Source of the DNA: Cristatella mucedo
Taxonomy: Eukaryota; Bryozoa; Phylactolaemata; Cristatellidae
Direction: 5' to 3'
DNA: 64,000 bases
Assembly (NCBI GenBank): GCA_009760855.2
Contig: WPIO01000019.1
Location: 2,849,501-2,913,500 of the forward strand
Below, piece by piece: positions 1-10,534 of this stretch; the first letter of the stretch is position 1; each line of letters starts with the position of its first letter. The position numbers and the translations under genes are program-made. Under the pieces are notes generated by a model, which saw only the letters and a program-made list of their open reading frames with translations, searched no databases and had not been told where the DNA came from.

Positions 1-746
1 AATAAATGATGCCCCAAAACCACTCAACAGGAAGGGCAATGGCAACTTAGTAGGTAGGATTGTAATAAATGTTCATCGAGGATGTGCATGTATTACTATA
101 CACACGGCGGCCGAGAGGCATGTGCTGATCGGTGAGCGATAGGCTGATAACTTGAATTGGGCACACTATTCATAGGTCTTACCGATGGACCGTACTGAAA
201 GGCACAAACACAACAGTACTACTCAGGCAGTTTTCTTGCAGGCACTGTGAAGTTATCAAGAGCAGTGAAATGCTGCCGAATGGTGAGACCGCAATGCACT
301 GTTCCTCCAAGCTAAGGATAGTATGCATGGGGCAAATGCAAGTTAACCGACAGCTTGCAAGACATATTTAAACGGGTAACAACCTGGCAGGGCAGAATAT
401 TGGGGCACTCAAGCCTATCCGAAATGCCTCATCAGACCGCCACCTGTAAGTTTGGCTGTCTGACAACCGGCAGCCAAACGATACAGCCGGCTGGCACCTG
501 CCGTCAGGTCTCCCAGGCTCTTAGGTACAAGCCTGCTGACAAGCTTGATGGCACCCTATGGCTAAGCCATACAGAACCTTAATCTGCCCATCGTGCCTCT
601 GTGCAATAGCAAAGAGCAGCCTGAAAAGACAAGCCCCGAATTCCACTTACAAAGCAGTGCTGGCTACCTAAGCAGGACAGCTGCCATCAAAAGTAGTTGC
701 TGATCAACCTCAGCAGTAACTACTTAAAGATGAGATGCCTATATCA
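1..746. other. No recognised feature
   Basis: I see no gene, RNA or repeat that I can name here. One short plus-strand open frame (355-582) has no recognisable motif. If the SLC36-type transporter to the right runs on, its 3' exon(s) would lie here or beyond the window edge, but I found no matching segment. Confidence 0.4.
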
Positions 747-828
747 GCAAATGTAAAGCGCCTAGAAAGAGATTGAGTTCTCTGAGGGTGTTTTATCAAG
801 TGCATTATCATTACTATTATTATTATGC
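747..828 (+). mobile_element. L2-type LINE 3' end
   Basis: This is the terminal part of an L2-type non-LTR retrotransposon. It carries the recurrent tail motif GTAAAGCGCCTAGAAAGAG, then GAGTTCTCTGAGGG, then an imperfect (ATT)n tract. The same tail occurs at about 4.3, 14.9, 35.8 and 51.3 kb. It is 5'-truncated and carries no coding sequence. Confidence 0.75.
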
Positions 829-945
829 CGGACCAAAGTAATCCGGTTACAGTTAGTTATGCTGAAAAAGGGGTGACAGCAGACAGTGCGATTAGGTACA
901 CCAACAGCGATGCATAGCAGCAACCCAACAGACATTCATACTAAC

Positions 946-1234
946 GGCAGCCGTTGCCAAAAATCCAACTCTCCAAGATCTCAGCAACTGGGTAAAATTG
1001 CAGCGGAAAAGTAAAGATTATGCCAACGATAAGTGTTATGTTAACGACGATGGCTAAAGTTCCATCTTGTGGGTAGATATTGAGGTTGATCGTCTGAGCG
1101 GTAGCTGATCCGTGTCGGATGTAACCAAGGCCACCAAAGACAGCAAAGAGGCAGGTTAGAAGTAGCAGTGACGCATGTAGGAATGGTGAGAAGTACTGTC
1201 GATTGCCATCCATGCTTGACTCAATGGGTATGAT
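946..1234 (-). CDS. SLC36/PAT-like amino-acid transporter, exon 3 of those seen
   Basis: This exon encodes the middle-to-late part of a proton-coupled amino-acid transporter (SLC36/PAT branch of the Aa_trans superfamily). These proteins move small neutral amino acids with protons across plasma or lysosomal membranes. It starts after a TTTTGTGTAG acceptor with residues IIPIESSMDGNRQYF, aligning with the family's LPLENKMKDPRKF stretch. A membrane segment (about residues 18-33), the loop motif GGLGYIRHG (family: GCLGYLQFG), TINLN, and a second membrane segment ending LQFYPVAEI (family: LQFYVPAEI) follow. The acceptor phase is 0, matching the phase-0 end of the exon at 5547-5447, so the two join directly across a 4.2-kb intron. 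The donor is less certain; CTGCC|GTTAGT at 946/945 is my choice. Family-level identity is firm; substrate is unknown. Confidence 0.85.
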
Positions 1235-1663
1235 CTACACAAAAGATGAACTGGCGTGAAATCACATGAGTGAAAGCTATTTCTAATCTGAGCGCAAAAG
1301 TGTTTCTTTAATAAAAGCTGTGTTGAAAGCCAGAACTCAAACTTGGCACAGAAACGGCATAAGGTGTCACCAACCGAACAGCAACAATGATAAAACTGTT
1401 ACGCCTGCAAGCGATGAAGGCTAACTGGATATTATGCCGGAGTTATCTAAGCTACAAAAGCTTGAGCGGCTTTTAGTGCATATACGTACATAGCAAACAG
1501 CAGACTCCATCTTACACAACAAAGAAAAAGTGAGTAGCATAGTAACTGACTTGGGATTACAATCGAAGAAGTAAGTACCATAGGCATAGTACTTCTGGAC
1601 GGCTGGAAAAAGAAGTGCAAAACGGATGGCTGCAAGTGAAGAGATATAGTCGTTTTACAAGAA

Positions 1664-1831
1664 AAAAGCTGATTTGACAGCCTCTTTTGAATAGCGACCG
1701 AAGAGCCTTTACGGCTATCACCACTGCTTCTAGTGGCGATAAAGGATCGCCCACCACAGGATTCGAACCCACGACCTCGGGGCCGAGGTCGTAGAAAGCA
1801 ACTGCCTTACCTAGTGTGCCATCGCGGCTCA
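1664..1831 (-). mobile_element. SINE1 (tRNA-derived SINE)
   Basis: Read on the minus strand this is a near-complete SINE: a tRNA-like head with an A-box-like TGGCACACTAGG and a B-box GGTTCGAATCC, then a body with GTGGTGATAGCCGTAAAGGC and a tail ending AAATCAGCT. Similar copies lie at 7.1, 9.7, 29.2 and 47.9 kb. It sits inside the transporter's large intron and opposes no other gene. Confidence 0.85.
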
Positions 1832-1939
1832 CAAACAGTGACAGTAAGTTTGGTTTGGCAGTCTAGAACCCGAAATGTAAATGCTTCTGTCAGTTAGCAG
1901 AGCTTTGCCACGAGTAGTACCAGCTCTAGCTAGTGCTGA

Positions 1940-2517
1940 CTTGACATCGACATCGATCCAGCAGAAGTATAGATGCATCATCTACCAAACCTTCGAAGTA
2001 TGGGGTGCCCCAGAAACCTGCCTTAGGCCCTCTTCTTTTTGCGATTTACAATCTCCTTCTTGCTGATGTTAGGGTCAAGCTGAATGAATTTAGGCTTTAA
2101 TTTTTAGGCCGCATAGTCGGAATTCAGTAAATTTTGCTGCTGGCTTAAATAATTTTTGCAGCCCCCAAAATGGTGGAATAAATATGCCAGCAGCCCTGGC
2201 ACAAAGTCATTGAACCTGCATGCAGACTTTTAACGACATTTAAACAGAAGCTAAAAACCCACCTGTTTATCACATCATTTGTTGTGTCTTAGTGACTTTT
2301 CCATTGCATGCGAATGTGCAGTGACAGTGTCCATGCTACCACGAGTCATATTTACATGCTGACACTATGCATAGTACCTCTAACCATATTATTCTTGTTA
2401 TGATGTGGATGCAACCACAAACTATTTGATCATGCCTCCTTTACACCATATGTGCACCTAGAAAATGATAAGGTTCTTTAAGGGTGTTATACGAACGTAT
2501 TATTACTATTACTATTG
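1940..2517 (+). mobile_element. L2-type LINE, internally deleted
   Basis: The left part (about 1985-2080) encodes a decayed RT block: KYGVPQ, a broken version of the [13 protein letters not shown] motif, then a LLLAD-like segment. It then jumps to the 3' end, where ACATTTAAACAGAAGCTAAA encodes the usual TFKxKLKTHLF C-terminus. The tail GCACCTAGAAAATGATAAGG and (ATT)n close it. The catalytic YADD region is missing, so it is non-functional. Confidence 0.65.
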
Positions 2518-3152
2518 CTATAGTGGGGGCTAAGCCAGGTCCCCAATAAAAGGGACCACTGCTAGGGCTAATCAGAAAGCTCTGACAAGATACTCAAAGT
2601 AATCATGCCACGTGAGCTAATTGTTACTTTATTTCAGCTCTAGGAGCTGGCAAACAATTAACCTCAGCAACTAACCTTAGGCCTGCCAACCCTATTAACA
2701 ATTAGAGAGCTATCGAAGCGCAGGCTCTCTTTTAACAATTGGTGCAAGTTTGATGAAGACTTATTGCTCGACAGAGTTTCACATCAACAGCTTTGCAACA
2801 ATCAACGTGTCAATCCCCAAAGAATGCCAGCTGAGCGGTCAATTGTCCAGTACTAAACACAGACGAGTAGTCAATTGCTGATTGATTGGTACGAGTGGTA
2901 ATTATAACTCCGTGCAGACCTCCTTGGCAGCCCAGCAAGAGTGCTGATGACCAAATTTGACATGTTCTCCCTGGATCCTGTTGAATTCACCCAGATCTAT
3001 CCATCCGAGATCCAGGAAAATTTCTGGAATTTGTAGACGGTTTTTTAAAGAAAATGCAGCATATGAATTTCTAAAACTGCTGGTTATTCCATCTACAAGG
3101 CTCTATTAACTCTTGCCCGGGCTATTTGCAGGACACCCAAATGCACACATGT
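2518..3152. other. Transporter intron, no recognised feature
   Basis: This is intronic sequence of the minus-strand SLC36-like gene. I recognise no coding sequence, tRNA-like head or LINE tail in it. Confidence 0.4.
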
Positions 3153-3239
3153 GCACCAAACTGGCATTATAAGACCATCGAATTTGGGAGTCCATGCACC
3201 ACACTGGCATTATAAGACCATCGAATTTGGTGAGTCCAT
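3153..3239. repeat. Two-copy tandem duplication, period 43-44
   Basis: A unit containing CTGGCATTATAAGACCATCG and AATTTGG...AGTCCATGC occurs twice in a row with only a few differences (first unit from 3153, second from 3196). It is probably a local replication duplication. Confidence 0.85.
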
Positions 3240-3795
3240 GCGACTGTAGAACTGTCCATACCTCTTGCACCTAAGTCTATCTTGTTTGGCTCCTCTTCTT
3301 TCCAATATCGACTGCAAACGAACTGCCTCTCAAGTTGCTTTTTTCTCAGATAACTTTTGCCTGGCACTTAGTCATGCCTTATCTTACTCTGCTTAACTCA
3401 ACTCTGTTTCTTTTCCGTGGATTTATCTTGGTCTTATCCCAGCAGGGTAAGAGACTCACTCTCCACGATCCATTTTGTTGGTTCCAGTCCTATAGCAGGC
3501 AGTGGCCAATTGCCCAAATAGGTTATTTGCATGGCACTAACGCTGTCAAGTTTCCTGTGCCGATAAGCAAATGAGGCAGTTGAATGTGCTAATATGTACT
3601 TCATTTATTAAACATGCAAGCTGAGTATAAATACTTTTAATACTAGTATGGTACTTTATTGTACCCTACCGGAACTAAATCTCTTTCTGGGCACTTCGCA
3701 TTTACGGTCAGTGACAAGTGGCCTCAAAAGCGCAGATAGTATATATATACACACGAGCTTAGTAAATCTGGCTGACGCTGTAGGGCTACAACGTC

Positions 3796-4035
3796 TAATA
3801 ATAATAATAAATTTGTAAAGCATCCTAAGGACATCAGACCTATACCTAAAACTTCACCGAGGCCGGAAAAAAGTCAATGAGTAATTATCACATCTCAACA
3901 GCAACATGCATGAACACGTCGATTCACACATGGAAAAAGCAAAGGCTGGTTGTATGGTGGGTTTTTAGCTTTGCTTTAAATGTCGCTAAGTAATAGGGTA
4001 TCACAAAGTCAGTCACTAGAGAGTTCCATGCTATA
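3796..4035 (-). mobile_element. L2-type LINE 3' end, minus orientation
   Basis: On the minus strand the sequence runs from a WNS-like codon set (AGTTCCATGC on plus, about 4020) through the ...TFKAKLKTHH C-terminus (about 3950-3990), then GATGCTTTACAAAT and a clean (ATT)n tail at 3797-3812. The tail differs from the common subfamily, so it belongs to an older or different L2 branch. Confidence 0.65.
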
Positions 4036-4326
4036 GGTTAATTGCAGCTAAGTGCATGTCAAGAGAGACAGCTAAGCGACTCGAGTCCGAAGAACACATG
4101 ATTAGATGCATAGATGACTGGTTAGAAACTATTTCAGACAGCTAAGCCAGAGCAACATAATGGAGTTAAAAGTGACCAACGGACCCTTAAACCAGACACG
4201 TCAACTGATGGAAAGACAACAGAGCACGCACTGTCCAATGAGAGGCCACTCACTCCAAGCGCATCACTAAATGCCTTTGCTTGCGTGCTAATGCGTGCTG
4301 AGGCTGTGTATGAAAGCACTTACCAT

Positions 4327-4425
4327 TTTGACATGCTTCTTTTACACCATGTGTGAAGTGCCTAGAAAGAGATTTGGTTCTCTGAGAGCGCTTTACACAA
4401 ATGTACTGCTACTATTATTTTGTTT
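4327..4425 (+). mobile_element. L2-type LINE 3' end
   Basis: A short 3' terminal fragment with the motifs AAGTGCCTAGAAAGAGATT, GGTTCTCTGAGAGCGCTTTA and a degraded (ATT)n tail. It lies in the 4.2-kb intron of the minus-strand transporter, in the opposite orientation to that gene. Confidence 0.75.
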
Positions 4426-5446
4426 ATCGTTGTCATCTTTTTCAGTTAAAAGTAGCCGACGTATGCTCTGCCGGGGAGGGGAACACACAGATCCACTTAA
4501 AACAAGTAGCCACTTGGGAAGGCTCTGCCAATGATCATGGTGTAAGAGATCGGACGAGAATTTAGGATAGTAGTGGCATACAACGGCAGTTGCCATGGCC
4601 CCAATACGCAAGCCAAACTGCAGAGCTTTGCACACAGTCTGTTGGCATCTTGTTGCCCAGTTAGGAAGATTAGTGATGCGATACAGTACCGACAAGCACG
4701 AGGACGAGGTTTGCCATGCTGTGGCAGGGAGATACAACTACTGGACTTCGAATATTGATCAACAGATGTGAGCAGAAGTCGATAAGTAGAGGTACGAGCC
4801 AATCGTTGCTGCTCACGATAGAAAATGCTCAAAAGCAGTAAGTCGAGTTTGCTATGGCCCCTGTCAACTCAATAAATCCTGCCTCAAAATAGTCATAGAT
4901 AAATCGCCTGGCCTACAGGGAATAATTAGTTCAATACCGTACAGCCATGCGTAATAATTAGAGCCGTATATGCTGATTGCATTAAAAAGTGATAAAGTTA
5001 TGCCAACTTAAAGAGTGAAAATATCATGTACCGTAAAGTTTTGGGCATTTTTGTTGTCCTTTACAGACTGCCACACTCAGACTCCAGCACCGCCCAAACG
5101 AGCTCAGTAGTAATTGTCAGCACCTGACCGCAAACGTGCTTCAAAGGCAGTAGCTATGGAAAATGCAGCAGCTAAGGACCAGAAAACTGGCAAAAAAGAA
5201 TGCCCAATCGCTAGGCAATAGATGATGGGATTCTGCAAGTCGCTTCATCGCAGGCAGGGTAAACGAATAAGACTCGAGTGTCATATGCTGCCGTTGTCTT
5301 GAGTCTCATTCAGTTTCGAATACTTAGCCCTCTGGTTATGCTATTTTGGCAATCAAGCGGCTGAAATCGACGACTGAAGAAAAACGACTGCACACAATTT
5401 GCCCCCAACACATTCGAGATAGAAGGCCATACAATAAATAGCATAC
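4426..5446. other. Transporter intron, no recognised feature
   Basis: Minus-strand open frames occur at 4393-4832, but none aligns with the transporter family and exon phases do not need an exon here. I read this as intron. Confidence 0.4.
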
Positions 5447-5547
5447 CAGCCCAATGCCTTCGTAAGCACTTGTCATCTGGCCGAAGAAAACGGGAAAGGT
5501 CTCCCATTTTGCAAACCATTCTATTCCGTCGGATGCTGGTCGAAACC
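5447..5547 (-). CDS. SLC36/PAT-like amino-acid transporter, exon 2 of those seen
   Basis: This 101-base exon has an acceptor TGATCTTATAG and a donor CTG|GTATGC. It encodes GFRPASDGIEWFAKWETFP, then VFFGQMTSAYEGIGL, which matches the family's [20 protein letters not shown], a hallmark helix of SLC36/PAT proteins containing the conserved FFG and EGIG. It starts in phase 1 (needs one base from the exon at 6238-5657, which ends with exactly one) and ends in phase 0, matching the exon at 1234. The intron on its 5' side is 109 bases; that on its 3' side is 4.2 kb. No stop or frameshift is seen. Confidence 0.85.
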
Positions 5548-5656
5548 CTATAAGATCATACGGGCAAATCAAAAAGAAAATCGGAAACAGAACTCTACCA
5601 CGTTGCACGACTTAACAAAGACATTAAAAATTGCTCAAATTCATTAGCAGCCATAC

Positions 5657-6238
5657 CAACTATCATGTAGACCAGTATGCTGAAGAAGCCTCCGAATATG
5701 GCCACGTTAGCTACCGTGCTCAGTGCCGACAGCTTGCGAACCGAATGAATAAATGAGAAGGCCATGAACACTGGAAGAGCAGCCAAAACCAGCACTTCCA
5801 GTGGGGGCCCACGAGACGACGAGGACGCAGTTGGCGCTGGCGACGAGGATGTGCTGTTGTGTTTGCCAAACGCAATAGTGTGGATCGCATTTCCGATAAA
5901 TATACAGTATGACACGCAGAACAGAAATTGAGTTATAAGGAGGCTGAGATCGACAATGAACAATCCGAGCTTTCCATAGCAAAACCTTCCAATGTCGCCG
6001 TAGCTTAACTTGTTCTCAACGTTTCGACGAACTTCCTGGACATTATCGTCGTGCTCACTCAATCCGGTTGCACTTGCGTAATCTGCAACTACTTTCCCAA
6101 CGACGGACCTCTTGCACTTGACGATTAGGTGACAGCAGTGGTCAGTCAAAGCGGCAATAAAAATAAGGCCCAGTATGCCAAGCTGAAACGAGGCGATTAC
6201 AAGCACAGCCGCCGCCACCAGGCCACACAAGCCACCTC
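5657..6238 (-). CDS. SLC36/PAT-like amino-acid transporter, exon 1 of those seen
   Basis: This 582-base exon begins after the acceptor GTGCCTGTAG and ends at ATAGTTG|GTATGG. It codes for about 194 residues with four predicted membrane segments: CGLVAAAVLVIASFQLGILG onward; GLFIVDLSLLITQFLFCVSY; the segment starting LEVLVLAALPVFMAFSF; and ANVAIFGGFFSILVYMIVG. Family landmarks are HxxILVKC (here HLIVKCKR), the VTQLGFCCVYFVF helix (here ITQFLFCVSYCIF) and LRALSxxSxxAN (here VRKLSALSTVAN). The loop after the third helix is Ser/Pro-rich with an NST sequon, so it is probably outside the cell or in the lysosome lumen. The N-terminal GTGLLGLP-containing helix should be in an upstream exon at higher coordinates, which I did not find. 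Confidence 0.85.
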
Positions 6239-6239
6239 C

Positions 6240-6650
6240 TACAGGCACTGAATGCAGGCTGCTGCATGCTGCATGACAACAAATAACATGTTCACGAATC
6301 AATATTCCCGATGTATAGTATATCACCTGCATTGAAACAACAAATATGCTGGCACGTGCAGATTTGTAAGGAGGCGGCAGAAGGATCGTGCACTCAAAGA
6401 TACCGGAGGAACAAAACTGCCAGTGCATAGGAGGCAGTGAGAGGTAGGACCTAGAGCAAATGTGGTCAGTTCGACCACTCAGTCGACAAGCACGAACGAT
6501 TTGCGACTGACAGCATACAAAAATAAAAAGTGATAGTCAGCAAAGTCTAGAGCAAGTGCATCAAAGCCAAAACCTGGCACACAGCGGGAAACTGCCCGGC
6601 AACTGCCGGAAGCCGTCCCACTGACAATGGTGCTGGATTGGGTGCCTGAT
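6240..6650. other. Upstream intron of transporter, no recognised feature
   Basis: Open frame continues on the minus strand to 6428 but lies upstream of a good acceptor (GTGCCTGTAG). It lacks family similarity, so I treat it as intron. Confidence 0.4.
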
Positions 6651-6742
6651 GAGGAAGAGGGAGAGAGAGGGGGCAGAGAAAGAGAGAGAGAGAGAGAGAG
6701 AGGGGGACAGAGAGAGAGCGAGAGAGAGGAGCAGAGAGAGAT
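6651..6742. repeat. Purine-rich (GA)n microsatellite
   Basis: About 90 bases of GA/GAGAGG repeats on the plus strand. The Ser/Leu-rich open frames read through it on the minus strand (6479-6820) are low-complexity artefacts. Confidence 0.9.
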
Positions 6743-7128
6743 CGGTTTTTGACCCGGCAAAGAGAAGTGAAGTCGGACAGACACAAGCCACAGCCTACGG
6801 GGAGAAACAGCTAAGTGCAACTTAGGCTGAACTGTTGTGCTATATGGCTAACGTTTTGTTGACCTTTGAACAGCCTCCTTGGTAATCCGTCGTTACTAGT
6901 GGAACGACGACAATAAGCAGAATACAGCTGCTGAATACGTGCATCGTAGTTTATAGGCGCAATAGGTTTGGCTAGTAGTGCAGGAGCCTTACTAACCGTT
7001 ACTAAGACGACCCACACAACTAACTGCCATAATAGGCCCCACTTGTTATTGCTTGCAACTGGGAATATGCGCAGCAACGGCTGGAACGCACCTGTCAACT
7101 ACAAGCGATAAAGGGGTACAAGTAGAAG

Positions 7129-7302
7129 ATGGCCGTGATGGCAAATGAGGTAAGGCGGTTGCTTGTCACGACCTCGGTCCCGATGTCGTCGGTTCGAATC
7201 CTGCAGTGGGCGATTTGCTAATGCCGATGCAAGCGGTGGTGATAGCCGTAAAGGCTCTTCTGTCGCTATACAAAAGAGGCTGTTAAATCAGCTAGTGTTT
7301 GT
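7129..7302 (+). mobile_element. SINE1 (tRNA-derived SINE)
   Basis: The head carries GTGATGGCAAATGAGGTAAG and the B-box GGTTCGAATCC. The body GGTGGTGATAGCCGTAAAGG and end GGCTGTTAAATCAGCTAGTG match the other SINE1 copies. It is nearly full length. Confidence 0.88.
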
Positions 7303-7499
7303 GATAGCTCCCGTGTGTGGAGGGGCTGGAATCAAGCGATCCTGTTACACATTAACGGTGCTAAATCGTGAAAACAACAAATTTTACAGATCCTAAGTTA
7401 ACACATTCCATGTGATGCTGCAATAGCATATAAATTGACAGCCTCCAAGCCTTGACATCAGTTTTAGTAGTGCGTTTATACACCAACAACAGAGGACCT

Positions 7500-7811
7500 G
7501 TCATCGGGGGGGGGGGGCCAAGGTAATCAAGACCTGCTGCCACAGATCTTACTTAAAGTTTACATACCGTAAAACCACTTTGAGAAAGACCGAATGAAAC
7601 TGACAAGTAGTTTCCTCCAATGAATGCCTTAAATACATTGGCGAAGTCACCACAGTGCTGCCCCAAGGTTACCCTAAAAACAATATGCAGGGTTTCATCT
7701 CACGAAATAGTCAACTACACGTATATCTAGCTGCATTTTGATTTCCATCAATGTAGGTCATTACAAAAAGCCATTCTCTTGGAACCTTATTAATAGCGAG
7801 CACCAAGTTTG
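7500..7811. other. No recognised feature
   Basis: Contains a run of ten G (7507-7516), otherwise nothing I can name. Confidence 0.35.
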
Positions 7812-7885
7812 CAAGTGGTTAACGTGGTCGCCACGACCATGGTCAGGCGAGGTCGTGGGCTCGAGCACGAGACAACTGAGCCAAG
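7812..7885 (+). mobile_element. SINE2-like tRNA-derived fragment
   Basis: AAGTGGTTAACGTGGTCGCC and GAGGTCGTGGGCTCGAGC resemble the tRNA-like head of the copies at 30.9 and 49.7 kb (B-box variant GGGCTCGAGCC). No L2-like tail follows, so it is truncated or decayed. Confidence 0.5.
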
Positions 7886-7974
7886 CTGCGGCAAGGCTGC
7901 ACCATCAACAAGGCCAGATCTTGTAAATTTGACATGAACCATGCGAGCGAACCATCTTTAAATAACCTCTTTTT

Positions 7975-8640
7975 CTTTTAGGGTAAGTTGAGCAGGAAAT
8001 TTGACCGAAGAATGATTACAATTCATCGAGGGACTCCAGAACTTCAGATTGAGCTACGCCTGCCACGCCCCCTACTGCGACGAAATGCTAGGCAAGAGCT
8101 CGCGACGTAATAATGCTACAAGCATGCCATAAGTTTATTACTCGTCGAGCGGTTTCGCAAAGTATAATAGTGATGACGGCAGACGACCTCGCACAACCCA
8201 TTTGCCACCACTGTTGCTAAGGCGGAGTGCCGCTACAAACACGGGATGTACACGAGCGGCACCGTAAGTGAGAGTCCGCCATGTCCATCCATACCTTCTC
8301 CTCGGCGATGAAAGGTCGTCGGTCATCTCTTCAGTGTACTTCCTGTAAATGGTGCGCTGCCGTTCGCTACCTTCCCATAGCGGTGCTCGAATCGGACAGC
8401 CAGTCTGCTCTCGGTTACTCAGCGTTCTGCGACGGGGCCAAGGTCGCAATGGCTGCGCCCTGCTACGTTTGTTGTCGCTGCCTAGCTGCACAGTAAAGAG
8501 CCCGTTAGGACGTCCCAGCGAGTTGGCTTTATGTGAAATAAGCTGCGGGATTGTGCGGTTACCGTAATAGTAGGGGTAGCGATAATAAGCAACGTTTATG
8601 CAAGTCATACTGACCTGGCTTGTAATTTAATTTGTACCTT
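7975..8640. other. Unrecognised region with a minus-strand open frame
   Basis: A 156-codon minus-strand open frame (8608-8138) is the longest here. It is Arg- and Tyr-rich, with no motif that I know and no supported splice sites. It lies upstream of the minus-strand transporter, so a 5' exon is possible, but nothing aligns. Confidence 0.25.
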
Positions 8641-8765
8641 AATGTAACGTATCTCCCTCTAACTCTACAAAGCCACACAGATTAAGTGGGCGTTACGCAG
8701 CAAAATTTTCTATAGTGCACTCAAGGCTTAAGTGGCTTTCTGTATGCATGCAGTAGCCAATAGAC
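8641..8765 (-). mobile_element. LINE-A 3' end fragment
   Basis: Read on minus it matches the 3' end of LINE-A, with an end like GCGTAACGCCCACTTAATCT and GAGATACGTTACATTAAGG. Equivalent blocks lie at 11.9, 12.35, 16.75 and 40.7 kb. It is heavily 5'-truncated. Confidence 0.7.
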
Positions 8766-9244
8766 TAGATCATTCGGCCTGTTTACGGCTTCTTAAGGCG
8801 CTAGGCATCGGCACACTCAGCCACCAACCCAATCGGTCGACGTCAGTGCGGTTTTTCACACCGGTTCACCCCTCAGACTTATGTGTCCGCCTCCTCTCGT
8901 CGCCTCCTCTCTCCAGAAGTCAGAATGCTGGCGTCTGTCCTGAAAATTTACCTTACAATTTAGAACGAACACGAGCCAAGCTAGCGAAATACACGCCTGT
9001 TTGGCAGCAGAGTACTAGATCGCCTGTCTTTGTAAAATATGCATACCGCCATTTTCATCTCGTAGTATACCCCCTCCAGGTGGTGCCCAGAAAACTGCTG
9101 CATTCGCAGAGAATCGTGGTAGGCGCATCCATACTTTCTGTATTGCGCAACAACCTTACCAAAACCAAATCAGCAGACCAATCGCACGAAGAAAAGTCAG
9201 CCAATTCGACAGCCTCGCGTATGTATTGACAGAGTAGCCTACCT

Positions 9245-9330
9245 ATGCTGCTGGTTTCTGCTGCAAGACATGAACCCACGACCTTCTTCTCAGCAGCTCT
9301 TGGTTTACCGGCTTGGGCGCTCCGGTGCGT
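9245..9330 (-). mobile_element. tRNA-like SINE fragment
   Basis: The minus strand reads GGTCGTGGGTTCATGTCTTG after a region resembling a SINE1 head. The B-box is damaged (GGTTCATGTC instead of GGTTCGAATCC) and the SINE1 body is absent. Confidence 0.45.
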
Positions 9331-9734
9331 AGAAAAAGTAGCCGTTAACGCGCGTGCGAACCTAAGACCAAATCGAGTGATTCTTCCGAAACGTAGCGAG
9401 TACGTCGTCCAAATTGCGACAGCTATCCGATAAGAAAAAGGAAAGTACAGCTCGTTGGAGGGCTTTCTAAAGTAACTTTCGGGCTGCGTGCATGTGGGGG
9501 GCCGCAGCAGGCTCGATAATGACCTGTGCTTCGCTAAGTTTATCAACATCATGGCAACATCAACATGTTGGCAAACATCAACAACCACGTGGTGTTTCGA
9601 ATTCGATCTTGAAAAGACAAGTTTTTCCCCAGCGGTGTTGTGTCAATAAGTGTTTGCATGAAAACGGCCCTGGTATATACGTGCATGCAGACGACTTCAC
9701 TCGCGAAGTTGATGCCGCGTAATATCAAAAAAGA

Positions 9735-9898
9735 ACATTGGCTGATTTTACAGCGTCATTTTTGGTAGCAGCAAAAGAGCATTAATAGCTATCACCGCCG
9801 CTTGCAGTTTGCAAATGGGATTGTCCTCTGCAGGATTCGAACCCATGACCTCGGTCCTGAAGAGCGAGCCCCTTACCTGTTGGACTATCGCGGCCGTT
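9735..9898 (-). mobile_element. SINE1 (tRNA-derived SINE)
   Basis: On the minus strand: GCCGCGATAGTCCAACAGGT head, B-box GGTTCGAATCC, body GGCGGTGATAGCTATTAATG and end GTAAAATCAGCCAATG. Moderately diverged from the copies at 1.7 and 7.1 kb. Confidence 0.85.
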
Positions 9899-10021
9899 GG
9901 TGCTTCAAACCTGGCGCTCGCCAAGGAAGCTATAATAGCTGAATGTGTGGCTAGTTCAGACACCCCCGGTGACCAACCACCTGGATTCCGCAAGAATAGC
10001 TGCATTTTCCTGCCATAATCC

Positions 10022-10527
10022 GGCATCCCGACCATATAGCCCTGACAAAATAGCCCCTGACAAGAAAGCCCGGACAATATAGCCTGCACTCAAAACAGCC
10101 CAAGACGAAATTGCCCAAGACAAAGTAGCCCTGACAAATTAAAAGAATATTTTTACAGATTTTTTCTATTTCAATCAGCTTGTAAAATTGAACGTATTCT
10201 ATAACAATAAGGGAAATCAAATTTTAAAATTTATTTTATTGAAAATGTTTGAAAGTAAAAACATTTTGAATTTTTTAAATGCAAATAATTCAAAAATGAT
10301 TTACTAATAATCGATATTTTTCTTATTTACTTGTGTACCCGTTAGCGGCAGTATTTCTTTAATTTTTCCTGTCCATATCGATCAGTCTGTATCGAGAACA
10401 CCCTATTTTTGCATTTTAGGACTTCGTTAGTATCTTTTTATCGCAAAACTACCAGCTTTGTCGGGGCTATTTTGCCTTGGGCTTTTTTGTGTCTGGGCTA
10501 TTTTGTCAGTGGCTATTTGGTCGGGTC
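10022..10527. mobile_element. Inverted-repeat DNA element (MITE) with subterminal repeats
   Basis: About 500 bases with long imperfect terminal inverted repeats. The left end starts CATCCCGACCATATAGCC, and the reverse complement of the right end starts GACCCGACCAAATAGCC. Both ends are built from a tandem motif close to TGACAAAATAGCCC (about six copies left, four right, inverted). The centre (10140-10440) is strongly AT-rich and has no coding capacity. This architecture is that of a non-autonomous cut-and-paste element; the superfamily is not clear to me. It abuts the 5' side of the LINE-A copy. Confidence 0.7.
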
Positions 10528-10534
10528 ACCCATT

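Noticed and set aside
4393-4832. Additional SLC36-like exon in the large intron
   Set aside because: The family sequence is continuous from the exon at 5547-5447 to that at 1234-946 with matching phase, so no exon is missing between them.
7129-7200. tRNA genes at SINE heads (GGTTCGAATCC B-boxes)
   Set aside because: The tRNA-like parts are followed by the same SINE body in several places and do not fold into clean cloverleaves by eye, so they are SINE heads and not tRNA genes.
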